Assembly: GCA_027574665.1 (NCBI GenBank) | Contig: CM050668.1 | Coordinates: 3,478,001-3,542,000 of the forward strand | Direction of reading: 5' to 3' | Length of the DNA stretch: 64,000 nucleotides | Origin: Rhynochetos jubatus | Taxonomy: Eukaryota > Chordata > Aves > Eurypygiformes > Rhynochetidae | Shown here: positions 37,401-46,603 of the stretch, in pieces | How the letters are laid out: each line of letters opens with the position of its first letter | How positions within the stretch are numbered: the stretch's first letter is position 1 | Notes under the pieces: model-generated | Database searches by the model: none | The model's input: the letters and a program-made list of their open reading frames with translations, nothing else | Told to the model about the DNA's origin: nothing | Made by a program: the position numbers and the translations under genes

Positions 37401-39709
37401 CCCGCTGCTTCCTCCTTGCTATATACACATGCAAAATTATTCGCCACCAATGCGAGTTTGTCAAGCAACTTCTTCCCTTTCCCACTTCTAATACAAACTC
37501 CCAGCGTAGGTTATACTTCTAAGTGGAATCTTTTGTTTTTACAACCTCTTCCTGAAAGGCATAAATAGTTCTTCTGCCAGCAATAAATGTATCTCAGACA
37601 GTTTCTATTCCTTGACTGACATCAAGATACTTAAGAAAAAAAAAAGGTGGGTGGTGGGAGGGGAGACTACACTTCCCAGAGAGCTTTTGTTCTCTTACAC
37701 CACTCTTTTTAGAGGGACTCCAGCGTAAGGTCTCTTAATTAGCAAGACAGAATTAAAGTTACTACTAAAATCAGTTATACTAACAGTGCACTTGCTCCTA
37801 AACATTACTCAACCTGAAGGAAACCTGCCCAACAGCTCTGCTGTAACTAACCCCACTGTACAAAGATGAAGCTTTAAAGCTGCCAAGCTTTCCTCTTCTA
37901 TAAACATGCAAACGTCGGTGTTTTCAGCTTAAGACAAAGCATTTTAAAGCAGATACAAAATTAAACCAGGAGACCCAATTACAAGCGAGCTTCTTTACCT
38001 GCTTTTGGGAGCAGATGAAATTTATGCACACAGTGCTGGTCAGTTAGACTTCGCTCTTCACAAAGCTGATGCCCGTTGCTCCAGAACTTGTAGCAGTCCT
38101 CGTTAAGCTGCATGGCGTACTTATGGAAGGCTGGCCCGCGGGCGTGCTGACTGTACACGCGCAAGGCCTGTGCCAGCTGGTTCTTATGGACCGTCATGGT
38201 GTAATTGTGTGGCAGGTTGGATTGATAGGCGCTGTGGGCCATGGGGAGAGCTTTCTGGCAACGGTTTTCTGAGAACTTAGTGTCTATATCTAGATAGCCT
38301 TCCAAGACTTTGATGCTGCCCATGATTTTTGAGCTCAGTTCCCCAGTGAGGGAGGTTGGGTCATCATCTTTGCCTTCAATGGTCACTTCATACAGTTTTA
38401 AGGCGGCAGCAGCCCACTTCTGATAGGTTGGGAGCTCGAAATGAGAGGGCTGCGGGTTCCTCCCCACACTGTCATCAAAGCCCTTCTTGCTGAGCACCAG
38501 CTCCACGTGCTGCCACAAGAATTCCTTGAGGGTGCAGTCCACAAGCTGTCCAGAGGAGCTGGAGCTGCTGCTGCTGCTCTCTGCATGGAAGGACAGCTGC
38601 TGCCTGCCATGCCGCATCATCTGATACCTCCTGGGTCCTGACAGAGTGGGAGCCAGCAGTGAGTCAGTCTCTCTCATGGTGCAGTTGCTCCTGAGTTGGT
38701 CAAGAAGCATGGCCACCGGATCATCTCTGTCCTGGGCCCCACCAGCCACAATGTACACAAAGGCCTGGTTAGCAGGGACGGTGAAGAGGCAGTTGATGCT
38801 CTGGTTAGTTAGCACCCTGCTCTTGCGGAAGATGCGGTAGATCTGATCCTCCAGAGCATGCTGCAACCTCCTCTTGGGGGAGTGCTTCTTGGGGGGTGGC
38901 TTTTCCAGGTGACCGCAGGGGTCCTGGCCCCTGCTTGGTACAGGATCCACCTTCAGGGCCCCGTTGAGCTGGAAGAGGAAGAGGAGGCGTGGAGGGCACG
39001 GCCGGCAGTTGAGCTTCCACTCCTTGCCGACTGGGCAGTCTTTGATGGCAGCCTTCAGGGAGGGCAGGACCTTCTGCCGCAGCCCGTCTAGCGCCCTGAA
39101 GAGGCGGTCGTAGGTGATGTCGAAGGAGCAGGTGGGGTGCACCAGAAGCAGGATGTGGCAGACGGAGAAGAGGTAGAGGAGGCTCAGGCAGTACAGCTTC
39201 TCCTGGTGCTTCCAGAACTCGTGGGCCTCGGCGTGAGACAGCGGGGACGGGTCGCCGGAGGGGTGGCCGGGCCCGGACTGCCTGCTCTCGGCCGCCGCCA
39301 GGTCCCCGCAGGCCCGCAGCAGCTGCGGCGTGTCGCAGATGGAGGTGAGCACCAGGTACAGCACCCGGCTCTCCTGGCTGTAGTAGGCCTGCAGCTGGTT
39401 GTAGTCCTTGGTCGCCGGCTCGCCGTCCTGCCCCGGGGCACCGTCCGCCAGCTCGGGGTCCTCCTCCTCGAAAAGAGGGAAGACCTGCCGGTCGCACACA
39501 GTGTTCACCAGGGCCGACTTCTCCGAGCACAGCTGCAGCGCCGTCTTCCCGAAGATGCCCACCACGCACACCTCCTCATCGCCAACCGCTGCGCCGCCTC
39601 CCTCGGCGGCAGCCGTAGCGCTCAGCAGCAGCTCCCGCAGGCTCATGGGCCCCACCGCCCCTCCCGTGGCTCCCGCCGCCGCGCCGAGCGGCCCGGCCCG
39701 CAGCGGCAT
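34266..39709 (-). CDS. SMG8: SMG8, regulatory subunit of the SMG1 nonsense-mediated decay kinase (complete, 4 coding exons)
   Basis: Joined exons 39709-37999, 37331-37186, 36790-35915 and 34463-34266 give 2931 nt and 976 residues, near human SMG8 (991). Conserved blocks run throughout: CVVGIFGKTAL near the N-terminus, FWKHQEKLYCLSLLYLFSVC, HSPKRRLQHALEDQIYRIF, a poly-serine stretch, HKFHLLPK, GACNCGRKQAPRDDPFD, GRGRRRDDIARAFVGFEYE and the C-terminal SYKVLRGILKAITQ. SMG8 with SMG9 restrains SMG1, which phosphorylates UPF1 in nonsense-mediated decay (family knowledge). Start choice: the ATG at 39709 has a purine at -3. A second in-frame ATG at 39646 (MSLRELL) aligns just after the human N-terminus but has a weaker context and would give 955 residues. 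The frame stays open upstream of 39709 only because the promoter is GC-rich. Tandem neighbour of PRR11, whose stop codon lies 0.9 kb upstream. Confidence 0.96.
35915..36790 (-). CDS. SMG8: SMG8 coding exon 3
   Basis: 876 nt, residues 620-911, from LLEEKCCGKLEHINFPVF through an acidic/serine-rich linker to PDAPLQITLTPQ. Acceptor TCATAG, donor GTAAGA. Contains DRQASTVEYLPGMLHSNCPK and the arginine-rich GRGRRRDD segment. Confidence 0.96.
37186..37331 (-). CDS. SMG8: SMG8 coding exon 2
   Basis: 146 nt encoding EKPEADRNPPVLYHNSRARS, then a Cys-containing CNCGRKQAPRDDPF block and ANYDFYQ. Acceptor TTTTAG, donor GTAACT. Confidence 0.95.
37999..39709 (-). CDS. SMG8: SMG8 coding exon 1
   Basis: Single 1711-nt exon for residues 1-570. 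The first 60 residues are Ala/Gly-rich and diverged from mammals; similarity is strong from CVVGIFGKTAL on. It includes a nine-serine tract at about 38553-38582. Donor GTAAAG after HKFHLLPKA. Confidence 0.95.
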
Positions 39710-40200
39710 GGCCTCGGCACCGCCCGGAAGTGGCGGCGCGCCGGCGCCGGCGCCAGCGCATGCGCAGCCCGGCCTCGGGGCGGAGGCAGTGAAGCCGAGG
39801 TGCGGCCCCCCCGCTCCCCACGCATGCGTAGCCCGGCCTCGGGGGCGGAGGCAGCGAAGCCGGGTCGCGGTAGCCCGCAGCACCGGTCGCGGCTTCTCGC
39901 GCGGCCCGTGCCCGCCGGTACCGGTGTGTACGCGGGCAGAGGGAGGGGGAACGGGGGCTGCGGGAGACAGCACTTCGCACTGGGCCAGGGGCGACGGGAC
40001 GGCGTAGCAAGTGCGCGTTCAACAGGTGGGAATGTCACGTCTCCGGCCAGCCCCGGGTGGCGGTGCCGGGATGCTCCAGCGGGCACGGGGCAGGCGGGCC
40101 GGCAGCGCTCCGTCAGGCCACAGCGGAGAGAACCCGTACTCCCGCCACCCGCAGGCAATAACTCGTTTGTGGAAAGGCGCAGCCTTTCTACCGGAGTTCT
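39200..40200. promoter_or_regulatory. SMG8: CpG island, SMG8 promoter
   Basis: GC- and CpG-rich stretch covering the 5' part of SMG8 exon 1 and its upstream region. It contains a duplicated unit with an NRF1-like GCGCATGCGC core at 39756-39765. No TATA box was seen. Confidence 0.65.
39757..39862. repeat. Tandem pair of about 41-bp promoter units upstream of SMG8
   Basis: Copy 1 (39757-39797) and copy 2 (39821-39862) share cgcatgcg(c/t)agcccggcc, then a G run and cggaggcag(t/c)gaagccg, with two substitutions and one extra G, 64 bp start to start. The first copy contains a perfect NRF1-like palindrome; the second has lost part of it. The pair lies 50-150 bp upstream of the SMG8 start codon. 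Confidence 0.85.
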
Positions 40201-40583
40201 CAACTGCTGCTTTTCTTGGCAGCGTCGTGACCCGCGAGATCAGTCCCGGTAAAAACCGTAAAACCCATCCTGAGTTTCAAACACACACCTGTTTGTATTA
40301 AAGCAGCACCGGTGCTGGGAACATCACAGTCCCTGCGCAGCAGCAGCCAGCTATCCAAAGGCTTGGGAAAGTACATTGTTTTTTCCCCTAACAGAGAAGA
40401 TGGAACCAGACGGAAACATGTTTGAAAGATGCAGCTTTTAAAACGCAAAGTTCTGCGACAGGGGTTTCATAATGCCCCCTTCTATGCACGAGATTTACTT
40501 AGAAATACATATGCCTGAGTGAGATAGAAATGGGATTCAAGTGGCTTCCTGACCACTAATGAAAAGTACATGGTGCCGTAACC

Positions 40584-40652
40584 CTACTTGTGTTCATCAA
40601 AGCTGTTTGCAGCACTGATCCGGGCTGGCGAGGGACTCTTTGGATGAGCCAT
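40584..40652 (-). CDS. PRR11: PRR11 coding exon (last)
   Basis: Encodes [20 protein letters not shown], then HK and TAG. It corresponds to the human C-terminus AHPRSPTP...SFDEQN. Acceptor TGACAG, 69 nt, phase 0. Confidence 0.93.
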   Translation of the reverse strand: MAHPKSPSPARISAANSFDEHK

Positions 40653-43600
40653 CTGTCAAAATAAGAAGAGTCAGATCTTAAAAGATGAACTGAACGCTAA
40701 TTATGACTGAGAAAAAACACAGTGTAATTTGTAACTGACATAAAAGAAAACAGACACAAAAAACCATAAAAGATGTTCTTAACCCTCAGACTTTGTTCTC
40801 CTGCAAGTTGGGACCATGAAGTTCAAGGTTGTTGGCCATTCCAGCACCTCAATGCAAAAAAGCAACTTTTCCTTTTACCATTGTGTGCGGGGTTCAGTCA
40901 GGAAAGGGCTAACTCCCTTTACTCTGGCTGCTAGGGAACTCTGTTGCTGGACAGTAAGTGAAAACATTGATAAGGCCTCAGCTGGTGCTGGGGATGGCCT
41001 GTACTGAACTCAAGGTGTTTTGTCCACTTCGGATACTGTAGCTGACCCAGACTAACCAAGGAAGTATTTCATCCCATAGTCCGTCATGTTCTGGTCTCTT
41101 TGGGTGGGGAAGAGGGTCCGGTAGCCATTACTCTGCCCTTCTCTCTCTCTCCCTTACTCGTCTCTCCGGGCACTTGCTAACCCTCCTGCGTTAGCTGCTT
41201 TGCCAGCTCCTGTGCTGGCTCCTTCGTGTGGGAGCTGGTGGATTGTTTTGAGTTTTCTGGCTGTGTTATCAGTGATAAGGTTTGCTCGGAATCTGCTGTG
41301 TAGGCTCCCGGGCTCTGGCCTTCAGGCTGCGGCTCTCGGGGTCTGATTTTCATCCCTCAACATCTGGGTGTGCATTGGTCAGTGGATGGTGGGAAATTGT
41401 ATCGTACTGTATATATTGTACCATATGTTTCATTTTCTACTATTTTAAGTATTTATTATTAGTAATACCTGTATATATTGATTTAGAATCAATTAGTAAA
41501 TAGTTCTTATCTCAATTTTACGAGCTTCCTTATTTCTTTTTCCTCCAATTCTTCCCCTCCACTGGAGGAGGGGAGGGGGATTTGTGAGAGCAGCTTCATG
41601 GTATTTTTCTAGCCGGAGTTAAACCACGACACATTGTCGAATAACCCGCTGGAAGACAGGCAAAGGCATTTCCATTCTGCAGTTTCCTTAACATTAAAAT
41701 GGGAATCAGCAAAACAAACACCTTTATTTGTGGGTACTTAGGGCTTTTGGATGAGAATTATGTATACTGAAATTTATGTAATACATACCAATGGCACAGA
41801 CGACTGAGAGGGAAAAATCAGTATGAAGCTCTATGGATTTGAAGGGGAGACCTTATAGCACCTTCCAGTACCTGAAAGGGCTACAAGGAAGCTGGGGGGT
41901 GTGTCTTTTTACAAGGGCCTGTAGTGACAGGACAAGGGGTAATGGGTTTAAATTGAAAGAAGGCAGGTTTAGGTTAGATATCAGGAAGAAATTCTTCATG
42001 GGGAGGGTGGGGAGGCCCTGGGACAGGTTGCCCAGGGAAGCTGTGGGTGCCCCATCCCTGGGAGTGTCCAAGGCCAGGCTGGATGAGGCTGGGAACAACC
42101 TGGTCTGCGGAAGGTGTCCCTGCCCATGGCAGGGGGTGGGACTGGGTGGTCTTTAAGGTCCCTTCCAACCCAAACCATTCTATGAAGGCTGGTTTATAGT
42201 TCTGAAGAGAGAGACACCATGACTTACCTGAAATTTGCGCCGTAGTGCCTGTGTCATTATTGGTGTCAACCCAGACCCACATTCAATATTTTCTTTACTA
42301 TTTAGTGGAGTGCCACCAGGACTTCTGAAAAGATTGGAAACAAGGGGACTTAAGATTACATCTCCAATTTTTCCTAGAAAAAACAAAATGAGAATAGAAA
42401 GGAACTTACCTTTGTATATTGACTTTCTTCAGATGTTTTCGAAGATCTAACGGATTTTTAGGAGGGGTGCTGAAAGAACAAAACAAACTGTTAAAATACA
42501 GTGTTTCCCACCCTGTAAACAATGTTAATCACTGTTTAGAACAGAAAAATCTAGTATCAAAGAGGGGAAGACAGCATCTTACAGTAAGGAGTTTGTAATG
42601 AGAGCTGATGGCTTGGATTTAGGTCTCAGACTGACACTCTGTAAGTCTGAGACTGTAATTAATGCCCTGCGTGTCTTCACTGGCGATTCTGCCTGAAGAA
42701 AGAAAATAAATGTTACCACAGATAGATTTTAGATGGCCTTACTGACCTTAAATCTATTTAATGTTTATACTCTGAAAGACTTCTGTGTTTATGGCTTTTT
42801 TTGATTCATTAAAATTTCAATGTGCCTTGGACAAAACCAGACTTATTAAAAAAAAAACAACCCTCAACTTGTGCACACAAGATTTCAGCTAGGCAAAAGA
42901 AAGCCTAAAATCCGTTGATAACACAGGCAAAACTATACGAAAGCTACATGCCCTTAATGTAAAATCAGGACAGCTGTCCTGCACACCAGCTGAGACTAGA
43001 GTTAGTCACTTAATTTCTTCACTTCAAATGCCCAGGTGCAGAATTGGAAGGGTTACTTAAAGCTGCTCACTGGGTTTTTAGAAGAGAAGAATTAATTTCT
43101 TGAGAAAAATTCCATGAGGGGCTAAGACTAAGCCCTGCAGGAAATATACCGGTTCCAGCATGGAGTTTGCCCAATATACCATCATCCGCTTATCCACGTG
43201 TCCTCCACTGTCAGTCTTCTTCAGTTTAACATTCAGGAGATCTTTGAGAGTGATCTGCATCGGCCCATCTTTTTTCAGTGATGGTGCCTGAAAGCAAAAG
43301 GCAGTTGGAAGGGAAATTAGGATTAGCAAGTGACTGCGGTTCCACACAGACACACTTCCCTGATGGAAGCAGGTCCAAAGAACCCAGCCATGCATGAAGA
43401 AAGAGAGGAACCTTCTTACTCCCTACCAGAAGCGCTTTAGAGCCGTTGACCCGTTTGATGGGGAGAGGTGCTGGAGGCAGTTTTGGCGGGGGCAGTGGTG
43501 GTGGTGGTGGTGGTGGTGGAGGAGGAGGAGGAGGAGGAAGAGGTGGAGGAGGGGCAGATACAGGGTGCAGCTGTGTTGTGGAAGGCCCAGATCCTGATGA

Positions 43601-45284
43601 CAGTGGACCCATCTGCATTTCTGCAGGAGCAACCAGAGCTGGCTTATTACACCTTTGACAAAGAGAATTTTCTGAAGACAAAGCTGCAATTCCATTCATC
43701 TGAAAACAATACAAATAAGGAAGAGAATGTTAAATCCAGTGGCAAAAGTGAATGGAATTTCAGAGAACAGAGGTTCTAGCTTCAGTTGATTCAGAAAGAC
43801 ATAAAAAGCCTCTTACGAGGCTCAGCTCGCCAGCAACCCAGTTCCCTCTAGCTATGAGGCAACTGCAGTTTAGCAATGCTGGATGCGAAGGAGAGTGAAA
43901 CAATGCTCAAGGAGAAACTCTTAAGATTTCAGCTTATCTGCACTGACCACAGTTCCTTACATAAACAAATATTACCCTGCCCCACTGGGCTCGAGACTGA
44001 CCTGGAATATTCCTTGTAGTTTGGAAAATTCAGTTTCCAACTTTTCCAGCTGCTCCTTGAACGCATTTAGCTCCCTTAGGTAGATTCGTGAAGGAAATAT
44101 GGTGTCTTTAACCACCCTAAAACTCTAAGAGTAAAAAGAAACCAGACAAGTGTTTTCATGGTTATGTTTCCAGCGACTGAAAGCTCTGTCACAAGGTTTC
44201 CTTGTTATAGTCAGTGGAAAGGCACAACAAAAGATAGACAGTTTCACCAAATGTTTCCTTGGCAAGGAAGCCAAGGAGTGACTTTGGAGAAAGAAATTTC
44301 AACTGCATCTACAAATTCTAAAGTAGAATTCACATTTGAGAAGAAGAAGTCATACAATCGTTTCTGCCGTGAAAGAAAGACTGCACCCTCTGTCACTGCA
44401 AATCCTTCTCGTGTTGCAACAAACCCCCTACAATTTCACGTATGCATTTAATGCCCACATTGGCCTTGACATCCTTCTTACTGTTTCAACAGTACACACA
44501 AAATATACTCCGGATGCTTCAACAGAAGTTGAAAAATTTACAGCTCAGTTCTCAAATCTGACTGCATATCCTGCGTCTGAGGGCTAAGGACAATCTCACC
44601 GATTGGCAAAATTAGATTAGTAGAAAACATACCTGTGCAACCGTGTTCTGGCACCAACAGTACAAAAGTGATGCTGTTGTTGTAAAGGGTTTTACCACAT
44701 TTTTTACACCAGGAAAGGCTAATGACCAGAGTGAGGACAGGTGGCTTGGGACAGATGACATATTCAGATCACTTGCTGACCTGGGACAGCATATTTCAGA
44801 ATGAGGTCATAATTATAGATATAATTTCAGCCTTTAAAAATGTTAACTGTCACCAATCACCTGGACATTACAAGTACCAGCAAGAGCAGGTGACAACAGT
44901 GTAAACATGAGCACAGAGACCAGGAAAGACCAAGATACGTTTCAATAAAGGGCGGGGAATTCATATTTGCAATATTTATTTATCCACATTGCTTTTCCTG
45001 CATATTAAAGTTAATAGATAAGACTACTAGATATACAAGATAAGGCAATTCCACAGCATCCACACCAGGGTGTAGGTAGGCTCCAAACACAATTCTTTTA
45101 CTTCAGTTCCATGAACCATTGGGAGCAGTGGGCCCACAAACTGAGTTTGAAGAAGTTCAAACTGAGTCTCTTACCGTGGAGAAGGACAACAGAGGTCCTG
45201 GGTGTCTGCAGCGTCTCCTGGTTTTTTCAGTAGAAATTTTGCTCTGGCTCTCTGTTTTCGTCGGCGTTTCTTATACTTTGCCAT
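40584..45284 (-). CDS. PRR11: PRR11, proline-rich protein 11 (complete, 9 coding exons)
   Basis: Joined exons 45284-45175, 44780-44633, 44124-44002, 43699-43427, 43287-43180, 42692-42583, 42469-42410, 42324-42228 and 40652-40584 give 1098 nt and 365 residues (human 360), all GT-AG and in phase. Features: basic N-terminus [16 protein letters not shown], a helical segment ([20 protein letters not shown]), a CxxC pair (CQRC), a long proline run at about 177-200, the conserved [15 protein letters not shown] and [13 protein letters not shown] blocks, and a KEN motif at 321-323 that could be an APC/C degron. PRR11 is a mitotic-phase protein linked to cell-cycle progression and chromatin/actin organisation (family knowledge). 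It shares a divergent promoter with SKA2. A non-coding first exon probably lies at 45.6-45.9 kb. The last intron holds a solo LTR and a CR1. No clear polyadenylation signal was seen before the SMG8 promoter. Confidence 0.94.
40884..41631 (+). mobile_element. Solo LTR of an avian ERVL-like endogenous retrovirus
   Basis: A 748-bp element starts TGTGCGGGGTTC and ends GTTAAACCACGACA, i.e. TG...CA, flanked by a 5-bp direct target-site duplication CATTG (40879-40883 and 41632-41636). The 3' terminal block 'agccggagttaaaccacgaca' is the hallmark of a widespread avian LTR family. A pyrimidine-rich patch and A/T-rich region (41140-41520) occupy the positions expected for the U3/R part. No internal retroviral sequence and no second LTR are present, so it is a solo LTR left by recombination. 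Class III (ERVL) is inferred from the 5-bp duplication and remembered similarity. It sits in the last PRR11 intron, antisense to the gene. Confidence 0.85.
41838..42184 (+). mobile_element. CR1 LINE 3' fragment in the last PRR11 intron
   Basis: Typical CR1 3' end in plus orientation: 'gacaggacaaggggtaatgggtttaaa', 'ggttagatatcaggaagaaattcttc', 'ggacaggttgcccagggaagctgtgg' and the end 'ggtcccttccaacccaaaccattctatga'. It is comparatively little diverged, suggesting a younger copy than the others here. Confidence 0.95.
42228..42324 (-). CDS. PRR11: PRR11 coding exon with KEN motif
   Basis: Encodes [18 protein letters not shown], then [14 protein letters not shown] (residues 312-343). Acceptor TTTCAG, donor GTAAGT. 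97 nt. Confidence 0.94.
42410..42469 (-). CDS. PRR11: PRR11 coding exon
   Basis: Encodes [19 protein letters not shown] plus split codons, matching the human TPGKSQMDLRKLLRKVDVE segment. Acceptor TTTCAG, donor GTAAGT. 60 nt. Confidence 0.93.
42583..42692 (-). CDS. PRR11: PRR11 coding exon
   Basis: Encodes [18 protein letters not shown], then [18 protein letters not shown] (255-290). The VSDLQ block is conserved. Acceptor TTCAG, donor GTAAGA. 110 nt. Confidence 0.93.
43180..43287 (-). CDS. PRR11: PRR11 coding exon
   Basis: Encodes [18 protein letters not shown], then [18 protein letters not shown] (219-254). The donor GTATAT was chosen because it keeps phase 0 and aligns with the human KKTQSLDEKRK segment. 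Confidence 0.9.
43427..43699 (-). CDS. PRR11: PRR11 coding exon with proline tract
   Basis: 273 nt, 91 codons (residues 128-218). It opens [20 protein letters not shown], then the proline run interrupted by single leucines, and ends [11 protein letters not shown]. The proline run is encoded by a GGT/GGA repeat on the plus strand. Acceptor TTTCAG, donor GTAGGG. Confidence 0.93.
43493..43552. repeat. GGT/GGA trinucleotide repeat within the PRR11 proline tract
   Basis: About eight GGT units are followed by about seven GGA units and degenerate GGA/AGA, reading as CCx proline codons on the minus strand. Length polymorphism would change the proline run in frame. Confidence 0.9.
44002..44124 (-). 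CDS. PRR11: PRR11 coding exon
   Basis: Encodes [20 protein letters not shown], then [21 protein letters not shown] (87-127), amphipathic and probably coiled-coil. The human counterpart has [14 protein letters not shown]. Acceptor CTTAG, donor GTCAGT. 123 nt, phase 0 both ends. Confidence 0.93.
44633..44780 (-). CDS. PRR11: PRR11 coding exon
   Basis: Encodes [20 protein letters not shown], then [12 protein letters not shown] and [12 protein letters not shown], matching the human SxSWNFNFPNIRDAIKLW...YSWCQNCITQ segment. Acceptor TCCCAG, donor GTATGT. 148 nt. Confidence 0.9.
45175..45284 (-). CDS. PRR11: PRR11 first coding exon
   Basis: ATG at 45284, two bases after the acceptor AACAG. Encodes [20 protein letters not shown], then [16 protein letters not shown], ending in a split Arg codon at donor GTAAGA. 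The very basic start matches human MPKFKQRRRKLKAKAE. Confidence 0.92.
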
Positions 45285-45594
45285 TACTGTTAAAAAAGAC
45301 ACGTTTCACGTATAGGAATATGCCCGCTTTTCACAGGGACAGAACTATCAACAAACACGTAGGGAAGAACGTGGACTGCATCTCAGCAATCCAGTCAGAA
45401 GTTATTCATTGTTGTCTTGCTCTAAGCATCACAGAACCGATAGAAAATCCCACGTTCTTATGTTCCTAGGACCCACCGGGATGCGTCTGTACACGAGAGA
45501 GGCGTGAACAACGTGCAAAGTCCCACCGGAGACGGGATTCTGTCGGCAGCTTCGCTTTATCCTGACGTGACAAACGCTGCGCTTTGGGAAAGTT

Positions 45595-45882
45595 ACCTTG
45601 GTGGAGAACGTAGGCAAAAGGCGCGTGGAAAGCCCAGGACGCGGGTTCCGTACTTCCCCGGCCCCGGGCGCTCGCCAGAGCGTTACCCGAGCAACAGCCC
45701 CGGGTCCCCGCGCCCCGGGCAGCGCCCGCGGCCCGGCCGGCCCCGCTCATCTGGGCATCCCGCGCCGGGGATCGCCCAGCTCCTCACACACCGCTCCCCT
45801 ACCCCATACGGCGGGTGTGTGGGTGACCGAGATCGCGGTGCCGCCCTGTCCCCATCCCCTCCCGCCCCGGCCGCCGCTCACC
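45595..45882 (-). other. PRR11: Region of the probable PRR11 non-coding exon 1
   Basis: The first coding exon begins directly after a splice acceptor, so an upstream 5' untranslated exon is required. Two candidate minus-strand donors exist: GTGAGC with exon side ending at 45882, and GTAACT with exon side ending near 45595. The first is nearer the promoter elements. The actual exon cannot be chosen from sequence alone. Confidence 0.4.
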
Positions 45883-45900
45883 TCCACCCGGCGCCGCCGA

Positions 45901-45906
45901 TTCAAA
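45901..45906 (-). promoter_or_regulatory. PRR11: CHR-like element (TTTGAA) on the PRR11 side
   Basis: TTTGAA on the minus strand, downstream of the CCAAT cluster and just upstream of the candidate PRR11 exon 1 donor. It is the consensus of the cell-cycle genes homology region bound by DREAM/MuvB, usually near the start site and downstream of CCAAT boxes. A single hexamer is weak evidence; position and gene class make it plausible. Confidence 0.4.
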
Positions 45907-45928
45907 TCGCTCCCCGCGCCGCGCGCAG

Positions 45929-46489
45929 CCAATGGGAGCGTCGCTCTCTGCCGCCCCGTTCCCTCACCGCCCCCCCCCCTCCACAGCCCATGTTAGCCGC
46001 GCGCTGATTGGCCGCTAGAGGGACGCGGGCCAGAGCTGGACGGGAGCGGGGCAGGGCCAATTGCGGTACGAGTGCTGCTCCGCCCCGTCCCGGGGCGCAC
46101 TGAGGGCCGTCCCGCTGATCAGCTGCGGGACCCGGCTCGGCAGAGCCAGTAGTGCCGAACGGTGGGCGAACACCGTCCCGCCGGGGGAACCGGAGGAGGT
46201 GACCGCCGCTCTCCCGCCCCACCGGAGACGGCCCGCGGCTCCCCTTCCCGCCAATTGCAGCGCCGCGCTTCCAACTCCAGCCAATCACCGCTCGATTCCG
46301 TTCTGGTCCAATGGCGATTCGCGGCACCTCCCCCTCCCTATGCAGCCAATCGCTGGCTGAAGTTTTTCTACTAACCAATGGGCTTTCCCCTATCTCGGAG
46401 AGGGTTTACATTCTCCCCCATCCAATGACAAGCGCCCTCTGTCAGGGATGAGCCAATAGGAGACGAGCGGAGAGTGACAGCTGCCCAAT
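45929..46489. promoter_or_regulatory. Bidirectional PRR11-SKA2 promoter with eleven CCAAT boxes
   Basis: CCAAT occurs on the plus strand starting at 45929, 46057, 46251, 46281, 46308, 46346, 46375, 46422, 46453 and 46485, and on the minus strand at 46007-46011. The eight boxes from 46251 on are spaced 30, 27, 38, 29, 47, 31 and 32 bp apart. NF-Y binds CCAAT, and spacing near 31 bp is typical of mitotic-gene promoters. The human PRR11-SKA2 pair is known to share an NF-Y-dependent bidirectional promoter. The region is CpG-rich and TATA-less, with PRR11 leaving to the left and SKA2 to the right. Confidence 0.85.
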
Positions 46490-46570
46490 GGAGACGGCCG
46501 ACTCTCCCATCCTGCGGCGCGGGGGGTGGGTATCTCCCCGCCGCCGCCTGAGGAATGTCAACTATTCAAC

Positions 46571-46603
46571 ATGGAGACGGCGGTTACCAAGCTCGAGACC
46601 GTG
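46571..46603 (+). CDS. SKA2: SKA2 coding exon 1
   Basis: Encodes METAVTKLETV, donor GTAAGT directly after, phase 0. Human begins MEAEVDKLELM. Confidence 0.93.

Noticed and set aside
39137-40252. 371-codon plus-strand open frame antisense to SMG8 exon 1
   Set aside because: A shadow of the SMG8 coding frame and GC-rich promoter; no independent splice or domain evidence.
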